64,000 nucleotides of DNA from Lacipirellula parvula (lineage in GTDB: Bacteria; Planctomycetota; Planctomycetia; Pirellulales; Lacipirellulaceae), in assembly GCF_009177095.1 (NCBI RefSeq), contig NZ_AP021861.1, forward strand, positions 930,001-994,000, given 5' to 3'. A program made the position numbers and the translations under genes. How positions within the stretch are numbered: the stretch's first letter is position 1; each line of letters opens with the position of its first letter. Positions 51,936-59,876 of the stretch are shown here, one piece after another. The notes below the pieces were generated by a model. The model was not told where the DNA came from, made no database searches, and was given only the letters and a program-made list of their open reading frames with translations.

Positions 51936-52949
51936 ATGAAAATCAAACAGCAACCAATCTCTGGCTTCACGCTTGTAGAACTACTTGTCGTGATCGCCAT
52001 CATTGGCGTCCTGGTCGCGATGTTGCTTCCAGCGGTGCAGGCAGCGAGAGAAGCGGCACGTCGCAACGACTGCGCGAATCGGCTTCGCCAGGTCGGGCTC
52101 GCGTCCCTCAACTTCGAGGGGGCGAAGAAATCGCTCCCCATGGGGCGCCAATTGCCCGGAGCCTGGGGCGTCCACTCGAAGCTGCTCCCGTACCTTGAGC
52201 AAACCACCATCTACAACACCGTTGATTTTGAACAAGCAGTTGCCGAGGCAGATGCGCGTTTATTGGACGTCGCTGCTTTCGTTTGCCCCACTGATTCGAT
52301 GGATCGCCTGGCCGATACTCCCTTAGCTGACAATCAGGATGGTTGGGGGCGGAATAGTTACCGCGCCAACGCAGGCAGCGACACCGGTGAAATGACCGGG
52401 ACCGGCGTGCCGAAGACGCAGATCGAACGAAATAACGGCATGTTTGTCACGAATCGCGCCATCCGACTCAAGGAGGTGATCGACGGGACGTCGCATACCG
52501 CGCTGTTCAGCGAGCGGGTGCGCGGCGACGGAGACAATACGGCGGTGGAGATCGCCAGCGACTGGTTCCGCATTTCCGAAGGCAACGCCACCGCCGATCA
52601 AGTCGCCACGGCTTGCCTGGCGCTCAACGTCTCGACGATGAACAAGGCTCAATCTCAGTTCTCCCGCGGCGGACGCAACTGGCCGCTCGGGAACTACGCC
52701 GTGTCGCGCTACAACCACATCCTCCCGCCCAATGAACGGAGTTGCTCTCGCGATAGCGGCGGGGGGAATCTCGGCGCCAACTTCAATGCCAATGGCGGCG
52801 CTACGACCGCAACGAGCTGGCATTCCGGCGGCGTGAACGTCGTCAGAGTCGATGGAAGCCTGCAGTTCGCGACCGACGGCGTCGATCCGGCCGTTTGGCG
52901 TGCGATTGGCTCTCGCGACGGCGAGGAAGTCGTTGACAGCCAGCTGTGA
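51936..52949 (+). CDS. DUF1559 prepilin-like protein
   Basis: 337 residues. Prepilin signal ([22 protein letters not shown]), helix ([17 protein letters not shown]) and a DUF1559 domain with IRLKEVIDGTSHTALFSE and the closing SWHSGGVNVVRVDGSLQFATDGVD. In this copy the family HPGG reads HSGG. Unlike the other DUF1559 genes here it has no lipoprotein partner; it follows the sulfatase terminator and precedes the DUF1549/1553 gene by 45 bases. Its role is unknown; by family it is processed by prepilin peptidase and exposed outside the inner membrane. Confidence 0.92.
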   Translation: MKIKQQPISGFTLVELLVVIAIIGVLVAMLLPAVQAAREAARRNDCANRLRQVGLASLNFEGAKKSLPMGRQLPGAWGVHSKLLPYLEQTTIYNTVDFEQAVAEADARLLDVAAFVCPTDSMDRLADTPLADNQDGWGRNSYRANAGSDTGEMTGTGVPKTQIERNNGMFVTNRAIRLKEVIDGTSHTALFSERVRGDGDNTAVEIASDWFRISEGNATADQVATACLALNVSTMNKAQSQFSRGGRNWPLGNYAVSRYNHILPPNERSCSRDSGGGNLGANFNANGGATTATSWHSGGVNVVRVDGSLQFATDGVDPAVWRAIGSRDGEEVVDSQL

Positions 52950-52994
52950 ACACGTGCGATGAATGTCACAACCGCCGCAGGATGCGATCGACCC

Positions 52995-55691
52995 ATGAAC
53001 ACCGTAAGCCAAAGTGTAACGCCGCCAAGACGCCAGTGGCGGCAGACGATGGGCGGCAGGACGCTCCTCTGGGCGGCTGTTGCACTCAGCTTCACCAGCA
53101 GCGCGTTATGCCGCGCTGAGCACACAGCCGAGCAACTCGAATTCTTCGAACAAAAGATTCGCCCGCTGCTGGTGGAGAACTGCTACACCTGCCACTCGGC
53201 CGATACGAACGCGCAAGGCGGCCTACGCGTCGACGATCGCAACGGCCTGATTGCAGGCGGCAACCGCGCTGCCGCCGTTGTGCCAGGCAAACCAGAAGAG
53301 AGTCTCCTGCTGCGGGCGGTAAGCTACGCCGACAAGCGACTGCAAATGCCGCCGGGCGAACAATTGTCGTCGGAGCAGATAGCCGATCTCACTCAATGGA
53401 TTGCCGACGGTGCCGCTTGGCCGAGCGAGCATGCGTCGGTCGACGTCTCGGCGCCCAATGCTGAGTACGACCGCCTGCGCCGCGAGCACTGGGCCTGGCA
53501 GCCGCTGCAAGCCGTCGACCCTCCGACGGCGGAGCCCCAGTCATGGCCTCGCGACGCGGTCGATCACTTCGTCCTCGCCAAACTGAACGCCGAGAATCTT
53601 CAGCCGGTCGCAGACGCGGATCGGCTCACGTTGATTCGGCGGGTGACGTTCGACCTCACCGGGCTGCCGCCGACCTTAGCGGAAGTCGACGCCTTCCTTG
53701 CCGACCAATCGCCCGATGCTTACGAGCAGGTTGTCGACCGTTTGCTCGCTTCTCCCGCGTTCGGCGAGCGTTGGGGCCGCCACTGGCTCGACGTCGCTCG
53801 CTACGGCGAATCGACCGGCTCGTCGCGCAACGTGCCGCTGCCGCACGCCTGGCGGTACCGCGATTACGTCATCGATTCGTTCAACGCCGACAAGCCGTAC
53901 GACCAGTTCATCTGCGAACAAATCGCCGGCGACCTGATGCCGGCCGCGTCGGAGGAACAGCGCCGCGAGCAACTGATCGCCACCGGCTTTTTGGCGCTCG
54001 GCGTGAAAGACGTCAACCAGCGATTCAAAGTCCGCTTCATCATGGACAACGTCGACGAGCAGATTGATACGGTCAGCCGCTCCGTCTTGGCGCTCACGGC
54101 AAGTTGCGCGCGTTGCCATGATCACAAGTTCGACCCGATTCCGGCTCGCGACTATTACGCACTTGCCGGCATTTTCCGCAGTAGCGAACTCTGCGCAGGC
54201 GTTCGCAACAAGATGGGCGGCGGCGGCCTCGACTATTACGATCCACAGGCGCTGCTGCGACTCGGCGGCGAGGTGAAAGCCCCGCCGGCTGCGAAGGTTG
54301 CCAAGGCCAAAGCACGGCTTGAGGAGGCGCAGGCGGCGTGGGAGGCGATTCGCGGCACGCCCGAAGGCCTCTCGCGCGGTCCTAACGGTCGACCCAAGCA
54401 ACGCGCATTTCGCGTGAAGTTCGACGAAGCGCAGCAAGCGTATTTGGAGTTGAGCGATCCGTCGCTGCAGGGCCAGGCTGCCGTCGGGGTTCGCGACGCG
54501 AAGGAAGTTGGCGACACCGAGTATCGCATTCGCGGCGAAGCTGAACTGCTCGGGCCGGTCGTGCCGCGCGGCTTCCCTGCCCTCGTGCAAATTCCCAATG
54601 CACCTGCAATTCCCGCAGAACAAAGCGGAAGGCTCGAATTGGCCCAGTGGCTGACGAGCCGAGACAATCCGCTGACCTCGCGGGTCATCGTCAATCGCGT
54701 ATGGCGCCACCTGTTCGGCCGCGGCATCGTGTCGAGCGTCGACAACTTCGGCACAACCGGAGACGTGCCGACCCACCCCGAACTCCTCGACCATCTCGCT
54801 GCGAGTTTCGTCGACGAAGGCTGGTCGATCAAGCGACTGGTCCGCCGTCTCGTGCTGACGCGAACATACCAACTCGACTCGACCGCACTAGCAGCAAATG
54901 TCGCCGTCGACCCCGCCAACCGCTGGAACTGGCGGCACACGCCGCGGCGGCTCGATGCCGAGGAGCTTCGCGACGCTACGCTCGCCGCCGCTGGCAAGCT
55001 CATCGCAAGCCGGCCGGAGGGATCGCCAGTCACCGAACTTCGCGTCATGGAACTGCAAAACAATAGCCGCCTTGCTCGCAACATTGAAGAAGCGGCGAAC
55101 GAGAGCCAGCACCGCAGCGTTTACTTACCTCTGGTTCGCAGCCTCACGCCCACCTCGCTCCAGGTGTTCGATTTCGCTGAGCAAGGTATGGTTTCCGGCA
55201 ACCGCGACGTCACGACGGTTGCGACCCAATCGTTATATCTGCTCAACGATCCATTTATTCGCAGACAGTCGCTGAACCTGTCGCAGCAGTTGCTCGAGGG
55301 AGAAGCTCTCGACGATGCAACTCGGGTGAACCAAGCGTATCGCAAAATTCTCGGCAGAAACGTGACCGCGGAAGAGGCGACCCGTGCAGCAGAATACCTG
55401 CGCGATTTCGAAGAGGCAGTCGCGGCAAATGGCGGCATCGAGCGACAACTGGTTTCAACGCCGTCGCGAGCGGCAGGCGGCCCTGCAGCCCCGCTGGATG
55501 AAGCTCCGGCGACGACTGGTGCATCAACTGCGAACGTCGCCGCAGAGCCGCCGCCCGATCCTGACCAGATCGTCTACTCTGACGCCCCGGTGAAGGCGGA
55601 GTCGCTCGGCCCGATCTCGCCGCGCACCGCGGCGTGGATGACCTTCTGCCAGGCGCTCTTTGGCTCCGTTGAATGCCGGTACTTGAAGTAA
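52995..55691 (+). CDS. Planctomycete cytochrome c-type DUF1549/DUF1553 protein
   Basis: 898 residues from ATG 52995; ATG 52959 and ATG 53049 are alternatives and the ribosome site does not decide. A signal peptide-like helix (RTLLWAAVALSFTSSALCRAE) leads into a planctomycete cytochrome domain with heme motif CYTCH. DUF1549 follows (FVLAKLNAENLQPV, LTLIRRVTFDLTGLPPT, RWGRHWLDVARYGES) with the family motif SCARCHDHKFDPI, itself a second CxxCH. DUF1553 is C-terminal (SRVIVNRVWRHLFGRGIV, PTHPELLDHLA, RRLDAEELRDATLAAAGKL). The next gene is its constant DUF1501 partner. These pairs are expanded in Planctomycetes and lack an established biochemical role; extracytoplasmic redox chemistry on polysaccharides has been guessed. 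Confidence 0.92.
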   Translation: MNTVSQSVTPPRRQWRQTMGGRTLLWAAVALSFTSSALCRAEHTAEQLEFFEQKIRPLLVENCYTCHSADTNAQGGLRVDDRNGLIAGGNRAAAVVPGKPEESLLLRAVSYADKRLQMPPGEQLSSEQIADLTQWIADGAAWPSEHASVDVSAPNAEYDRLRREHWAWQPLQAVDPPTAEPQSWPRDAVDHFVLAKLNAENLQPVADADRLTLIRRVTFDLTGLPPTLAEVDAFLADQSPDAYEQVVDRLLASPAFGERWGRHWLDVARYGESTGSSRNVPLPHAWRYRDYVIDSFNADKPYDQFICEQIAGDLMPAASEEQRREQLIATGFLALGVKDVNQRFKVRFIMDNVDEQIDTVSRSVLALTASCARCHDHKFDPIPARDYYALAGIFRSSELCAGVRNKMGGGGLDYYDPQALLRLGGEVKAPPAAKVAKAKARLEEAQAAWEAIRGTPEGLSRGPNGRPKQRAFRVKFDEAQQAYLELSDPSLQGQAAVGVRDAKEVGDTEYRIRGEAELLGPVVPRGFPALVQIPNAPAIPAEQSGRLELAQWLTSRDNPLTSRVIVNRVWRHLFGRGIVSSVDNFGTTGDVPTHPELLDHLAASFVDEGWSIKRLVRRLVLTRTYQLDSTALAANVAVDPANRWNWRHTPRRLDAEELRDATLAAAGKLIASRPEGSPVTELRVMELQNNSRLARNIEEAANESQHRSVYLPLVRSLTPTSLQVFDFAEQGMVSGNRDVTTVATQSLYLLNDPFIRRQSLNLSQQLLEGEALDDATRVNQAYRKILGRNVTAEEATRAAEYLRDFEEAVAANGGIERQLVSTPSRAAGGPAAPLDEAPATTGASTANVAAEPPPDPDQIVYSDAPVKAESLGPISPRTAAWMTFCQALFGSVECRYLK

Positions 55692-55750
55692 CTGCGTCTC
55701 GATTGCGACCTATCCCCTCACGCATCGTCCAAGAACGAGCGGAAACGGCC

Positions 55751-57157
55751 ATGTCCAATTCTCAACAACGTGCCGCGGTCGGCTTCCCAGGAATCTCGCG
55801 CCGGCAACTGCTGCGCGGAGCTGGCGCCGGGTTCGGCTATCTCGCTCTCGCCGGCATGCTCGGCCGGCACGCACCAGCTGCATTCGGAGCAGCGGCGACC
55901 GAGACGAAAGGGCCGCTCGCTCCCAAGGGATCTCACTTCCCGGTCCGCGCGAAACGCATCATTTTCTTGTTCATGCAAGGCTCGATCTCCCAAATGGATA
56001 CGTGGGAGTACAAGCCGGAACTTCAACGCAACGACGGCAAGGTCGCTCCCGGCGGCGGCAAGCTCACGGCGTCTAAGTTCAAGTTCGCTCAGCACGGCCA
56101 AACCGGAACGTGGGTCTCGGAACTCTTCCCGCACACGGCGCAACATGTCGACAAGTTCTGCTTCTTGCGTGGGCTACACACCGACACGCCGGCGCATCCG
56201 CAGGCGGTCATTCAGCTCCACACCGGGACGGCGCTCGCATCGCTCACGCGTCCTTCGATGGGCGCCTGGATGATGTACGGCTTGGGGACGGAGAACCAAG
56301 ATCTGCCGGGATACATTTCGATCAACCCGCCCCCGAGTTTCGGCGGCGCCGGCAACTACGGCAGTGCATTTTTGCCAGCCTACTACCAGGGGATGAAAAT
56401 CAACGATGTCGGCTACGTGCCGAACCTTCAGGCCAAGACAGACCTCGGACTCCAACGGCGGCAGATCGACCTCCTGCAGTCGATGAATCGCGACCTTGCC
56501 GCCTCGCCGAGTGCGCCCGATCATCTGCAAGGAGTCATCGAGTCCTACGAGCTGGCGTTTCGGATGCAAACGAAGGTGCCGGAGTTGCTCGACCTCTCGC
56601 GCGAACCGGAGCATGTTCGCGAGGCCTACGGCGTGAAGGACGGACCTGCAGGAAGCTTTGCCCGGCAGTGCCTGATGGCCCGCCGTCTGAGCGAAGCAGG
56701 CGTTCGCTTTGTGGAGATTTGCCATCCTGGCTGGGATCAGCACAATAACCTGCACAAAGACCTCATCAAAAACTCCGCCGCCACGGACCAGCCGACGGCC
56801 GCGTTGTTGGCCGACCTCGAACAGCGCGGCCTGCTCGACGAAACGCTCGTCCTCTTCGGCAGCGAATTCGGCCGGCTTCCCACGTCGCAAGGTCCGGACG
56901 GCCGCGATCACAACATCACCGGCTACCCCATGTGGCTGGCCGGCGGCGGCGTGAAGGCCGGCTACACGCATGGCGCCACCGACGAACTCGGCCGTCACGC
57001 CGTCGAAGGCCGGATGCACACAATGGATCTCCACGCCACCCTGCTCGCGTTGATGGGACTCGATCACGAGCGTCTGACCTACAACTACGCCGGGCGAGAT
57101 TTCCGCCTCACCGACGTGGGCGGAAATGTGGCGACAGAAATCTTCGCGTCGTCCTGA
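55751..57157 (+). CDS. DUF1501 protein with Tat signal, partner of the DUF1549/1553 gene
   Basis: 468 residues from ATG 55751. The N-terminus has a twin-arginine signal (ISRRQLLRGAGAGFGYLALAGML), so it is exported folded. The DUF1501 domain follows, a sulfatase/alkaline-phosphatase-like fold: RIIFLFMQGSISQMDTWEYKP, CFLRGLHTDTPAHPQAVIQLHTG, RFVEICHPGWDQHNN, LVLFGSEFGRLP, GRDHNITGYPMWLAGGGVK. Aspartates and histidines in WDQH and GRDHN are candidate metal ligands. Enzyme activity is not established. It lies 59 bases after the DUF1549/1553 gene and the two almost certainly form one transcription unit and one complex or pathway. Confidence 0.93.
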   Translation: MSNSQQRAAVGFPGISRRQLLRGAGAGFGYLALAGMLGRHAPAAFGAAATETKGPLAPKGSHFPVRAKRIIFLFMQGSISQMDTWEYKPELQRNDGKVAPGGGKLTASKFKFAQHGQTGTWVSELFPHTAQHVDKFCFLRGLHTDTPAHPQAVIQLHTGTALASLTRPSMGAWMMYGLGTENQDLPGYISINPPPSFGGAGNYGSAFLPAYYQGMKINDVGYVPNLQAKTDLGLQRRQIDLLQSMNRDLAASPSAPDHLQGVIESYELAFRMQTKVPELLDLSREPEHVREAYGVKDGPAGSFARQCLMARRLSEAGVRFVEICHPGWDQHNNLHKDLIKNSAATDQPTAALLADLEQRGLLDETLVLFGSEFGRLPTSQGPDGRDHNITGYPMWLAGGGVKAGYTHGATDELGRHAVEGRMHTMDLHATLLALMGLDHERLTYNYAGRDFRLTDVGGNVATEIFASS

Positions 57158-57202
57158 GCGATGCCAAGCCGCTGTCTCCTGCTGCAACGTCCGTTACCGC
57201 AG

Positions 57203-57246
57203 GCCTGAAACGCAGGTGATTGAAAAAGTCTTGATGTGTTTCAGGC
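57203..57246 (+). terminator. Hairpin downstream of the DUF1501 gene
   Basis: GCCTGAAAC (57203-57211) and GTTTCAGGC (57238-57246) are perfectly complementary; the stem extends three more pairs inward with one wobble. It lies 45 bases after the stop. No T tract follows, so it could be a terminator or an inverted-repeat element. Confidence 0.45.
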
Positions 57247-57511
57247 GGACGTCATCGCGTCGCGCGAGCGTTGACGGTTGTGCGGCTGTGACGAGTGGTC
57301 GCTCAACCTGCGTGTTGGCTAACCGCTGCGAATGCGCCGCCCGCCGAGTCGCCTTTCGAGCGAACTCTTCTGCCCCTCCGGGGCATCGTTACTCACGCCG
57401 CCGCGTTGGCTGAGCGGATATCTATTCAATCGCTTTTGCGTAACCCGCTCGCGCTTCTGCTGCGGGGCGCCGGCAAATTCGATCCCAAGCGATGAAATTA
57501 AATCATTTTTA

Positions 57512-57540
57512 TTGACTCACGCCCGTATATTTTTTAGATA
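57512..57540 (+). promoter_or_regulatory. Sigma70-type promoter, TTGACT - 17 bases - TAGATA
   Basis: TTGACT (57512-57517), 17-base spacer, TAGATA (57535-57540) in an A/T-rich stretch. The preceding TTTTATTGAC matches the promoter of the paralogous cassette at 28428. Predicted start near 57547. Confidence 0.6.
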
Positions 57541-57627
57541 GGCCTAACGCAAAACGAAGTAACTAGTATTGTATTAGCGAAGCCGCCCCAATCGGTCGTG
57601 CGGCGTCATCTACGAGAGTGTGCCGAA

Positions 57628-58068
57628 GTGCTCAAGCAAGAGATTCGTAACGTCGCGTGCCTCGTCATCGCATTAGTCGTTGCTGCGGGGTGCGGTCCGA
57701 AAACTGATCGCCTGCCGATTAGCGGCACGGTGACTCTCGACGGCGCACCGCTCGACAGCGGCTCGATTCGCTTCAATTCGAGGCCCGGAGAGAAACTGCA
57801 GTCGGCCGGCGCGATGATTCACGACGGCGCGTATGAAATTCCAGCGGAGCAGGGTCTGCTTCCGGGGATCTACATCGTTGAAATGAGTTCTCCTGATACG
57901 AAGGCGCCGCCGATCATGGTCGGCGGCGACGACGGCAGCCCTAAGTTTCCGGTGGCCCCTGATCGTATTCCTCCAGAGTTTAATAGCGGCGGCGGGAAGA
58001 CAATCGAACTGAGCCGCGATGGAGACGCCAAATTCAATTTTGAGGTAACGAGCTCGTCTAAAAAGTAG
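57628..58068 (+). CDS. Small lipoprotein, carboxypeptidase-regulatory-like fold (cassette copy 2)
   Basis: 146 residues from GTG 57628, preferred because it places the signal peptide (MLKQEIRNVACLVIALVVAAGC) at the start; GTG 57598 would add ten residues. The lipobox is VVAAGC. The mature protein closely follows the copy at 28523: CGPKTDRLPISGTVTLDGAP, then GAYEIPAEQGLLPGIYIVEM, APDRIPPEFN near the end. A membrane-anchored beta domain of unknown function, co-transcribed with the DUF1559 gene 60 bases downstream. Confidence 0.85.
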   Translation: MLKQEIRNVACLVIALVVAAGCGPKTDRLPISGTVTLDGAPLDSGSIRFNSRPGEKLQSAGAMIHDGAYEIPAEQGLLPGIYIVEMSSPDTKAPPIMVGGDDGSPKFPVAPDRIPPEFNSGGGKTIELSRDGDAKFNFEVTSSSKK

Positions 58069-58128
58069 ATTGGATCGGGCAAGAGTGCGAATCGAGCGGG
58101 TTGCTCAGGTTTTTGAGGGTTATGCGAT

Positions 58129-59112
58129 ATGCGACGCAATCGAGTTGGCTTTACGTTGGTGGAGTTGTTGGTCGTGATCGCAATCATTGGCGTGCTCGTG
58201 TCGCTGCTGCTGCCTGCCGTGCAAGCGGCGCGTGAATCAGCGCGGCGCTCGCAGTGCACCAACAACGTCAAGCAGCTTGGCCTGGGGATTCAGAATTTCC
58301 ACGACACGAAGCAGGAATTGCCGTATGGAAATGTAAGTGCTTTGTACGGGACGTGGATGCCGCAGATTTTGCCGTTTATTGAGCAGCAACAACTCGGCGC
58401 CCAGTACACGTTTCCGCCGGCTTCGATTACGAACATCAACGATACGACGGCTTTGGCGCCATACACTTATGCGGCGAACAGACCGGCCAACACTCCGCCG
58501 ACAAACAACCTTGGCGTAGTTCAAACTCGCATCCAAACGCTCACCTGCCCCAGCGACGAGCCGCAGAGCGTCTACACTTACTCAATGCACAACTATCTTC
58601 TCAACTACGGCAATACCAACCATCAGAACTTTGCTCAAGGCTCGGGGGCCACGCTTCTTAACCCTCTCAAAGGACCGTTTGTGGGCACTGAACTCGTGCT
58701 CCATCCGATCGGCGTTAAGTTCAAGGAGATTACCGACGGTTTGAGCAATACGCTTCTCGCCTCCGAGACACTGCAGGGACGCGACGGCGATCTCCGCGGA
58801 CTCTCGTGGTGGGGATGGGCTGCAGGATTCGAGGCCTACAATACTCCGAATACCACGGCCCCAGATTATATTCAGCGAGCCGATTACTGCTTCGCCCCGC
58901 CGCAGTATCAGAACCCTCCTTGTCAGGCGCAAACCGGAAACACGTCGGTTAGGCTTTATATGAGCGCCGCGGCTCGCAGCGGCCACCCTGGCGGCGTAGT
59001 TGCGGGCCTCTGCGACGCGTCAGTGCAGTACGTTTCGGATGGCGTTGATCTAGCTGTATGGCGTGCAGTGAGCACCATTGCCGGCGATGAAGCGGTGAGC
59101 TTGACGAACTAG
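58129..59112 (+). CDS. DUF1559 prepilin-like protein (cassette copy 2)
   Basis: 327 residues with prepilin signal ([21 protein letters not shown]), helix ([17 protein letters not shown]) and the DUF1559 domain ([41 protein letters not shown]). It is the closest relative in the window of 28986-29993; both have [26 protein letters not shown]-type wording and a two-cysteine loop ([14 protein letters not shown] here). The product is inserted by its N-terminal helix and processed by prepilin peptidase. A UUCG-loop hairpin just after the stop ends both this gene and the converging kdpE. Confidence 0.93.
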   Translation: MRRNRVGFTLVELLVVIAIIGVLVSLLLPAVQAARESARRSQCTNNVKQLGLGIQNFHDTKQELPYGNVSALYGTWMPQILPFIEQQQLGAQYTFPPASITNINDTTALAPYTYAANRPANTPPTNNLGVVQTRIQTLTCPSDEPQSVYTYSMHNYLLNYGNTNHQNFAQGSGATLLNPLKGPFVGTELVLHPIGVKFKEITDGLSNTLLASETLQGRDGDLRGLSWWGWAAGFEAYNTPNTTAPDYIQRADYCFAPPQYQNPPCQAQTGNTSVRLYMSAAARSGHPGGVVAGLCDASVQYVSDGVDLAVWRAVSTIAGDEAVSLTN

Positions 59113-59132
59113 CGCCTTCGATTGGGCCGGTC

Positions 59133-59150
59133 CGGCCGCTTCGGCGGCTG
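59133..59150. terminator. Bidirectional UUCG-loop hairpin between DUF1559 gene and kdpE
   Basis: GCCGC (59135-59139), TTCG, GCGGC (59144-59148), extended by a G-T and a C-G pair. TTCG gives a very stable UUCG tetraloop on the plus strand. It fills the 38-base gap between the two converging genes. Confidence 0.5.
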
Positions 59151-59876
59151 CTACTCGGCGTCGCCGGCGTCCGCACGCAGATCCCGCAAGCGATACCCGA
59201 CCCCCTGCTCCGTCACCAAATACTTTGGCTGGCTCGGGTTATCCTCGATCTTTTTTCGAATGGTCGCCATGAACACGCGCACGTGGTGCGGTTCGTGCGG
59301 CGCCCGCGGTCCCCACACGTCGCGAATGAGTTGGTGATGAGAGATCACCCTGCCCAGATTGCGTGCCAAGATCGAAAGCAAGTCGAATTCGATCTTCGTC
59401 AATCGAATCTCTCGCCCCGCCTTGCTCACCTTTCGGCCCGGCAAGTCGATGGCGAGGTCCCCAAGCAGCAACGGTTTGTCGTCAGCGTCCTTCAGCAAAG
59501 GCCGCGTCGCGCGCCGCATCGACGCCCGAATTCTCGCGAGCAATTCAGCTACGCTGAACGGCTTAGAAAGATAGTCGTCCGCCCCGGCGTCGAGCGCGGC
59601 GACCTTTGACGCTTCTTCGCCGCGAGCGGAGATGACGATAATTGGCACCATCGACCATTCGCGCGTTTGCCGAATGATCTCGACGCCGTCCACATCCGGC
59701 AGGCCCAGGTCGAGCAAGATGATCGCGGGCGCTTGCTGCGTGATAATGCGTAGCCCTTCGCGCCCGTCGCTCGCCTCCGCGACGGCAAAGTCTTCAACTT
59801 CCAGCGACGCTTTGAGAAAACGTCGAATCGGGGCTTCATCCTCGATGACCGCCACGAGGGGTCGCGATCCAATCAT
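59151..59876 (-). CDS. kdpE: KdpE response regulator
   Basis: 241 residues of the OmpR class. Receiver with acidic IEDEAPIRRFL, phospho-acceptor Asp56 (IILLDLGLPDVDG) and Lys in YLSKPF; winged-helix DNA-binding domain (IRLTKIEFDLLSILARNLGRVISHHQLIRDVWG, YLVTEQGVGYRL). LRDVWGP and HHVRVFMATIRKKIE are KdpE wording. Phosphorylated by KdpD, it activates the kdp transport genes when K+ is scarce. Its start overlaps the kdpD stop by four bases (ATGA), showing translational coupling. Confidence 0.95.
   Translation of the reverse strand: MIGSRPLVAVIEDEAPIRRFLKASLEVEDFAVAEASDGREGLRIITQQAPAIILLDLGLPDVDGVEIIRQTREWSMVPIIVISARGEEASKVAALDAGADDYLSKPFSVAELLARIRASMRRATRPLLKDADDKPLLLGDLAIDLPGRKVSKAGREIRLTKIEFDLLSILARNLGRVISHHQLIRDVWGPRAPHEPHHVRVFMATIRKKIEDNPSQPKYLVTEQGVGYRLRDLRADAGDAE

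Larger units (their letters stand above)
57158..57627. other. Intergenic region with hairpin and promoter
   Basis: 470 bases. The left part holds the hairpin at 57203-57246 that ends the DUF1501 unit; the right part is clearly more A/T-rich than the surroundings and holds the promoter at 57512-57540. Short frames between have no recognisable product. An in-frame GTG at 57598 is an alternative start for the next gene. Confidence 0.55.

Noticed and set aside
53676-54872. 398-residue minus-strand frame over the DUF1549/1553 gene
   Set aside because: Antisense to a strongly conserved planctomycete protein; no motif on the minus strand.
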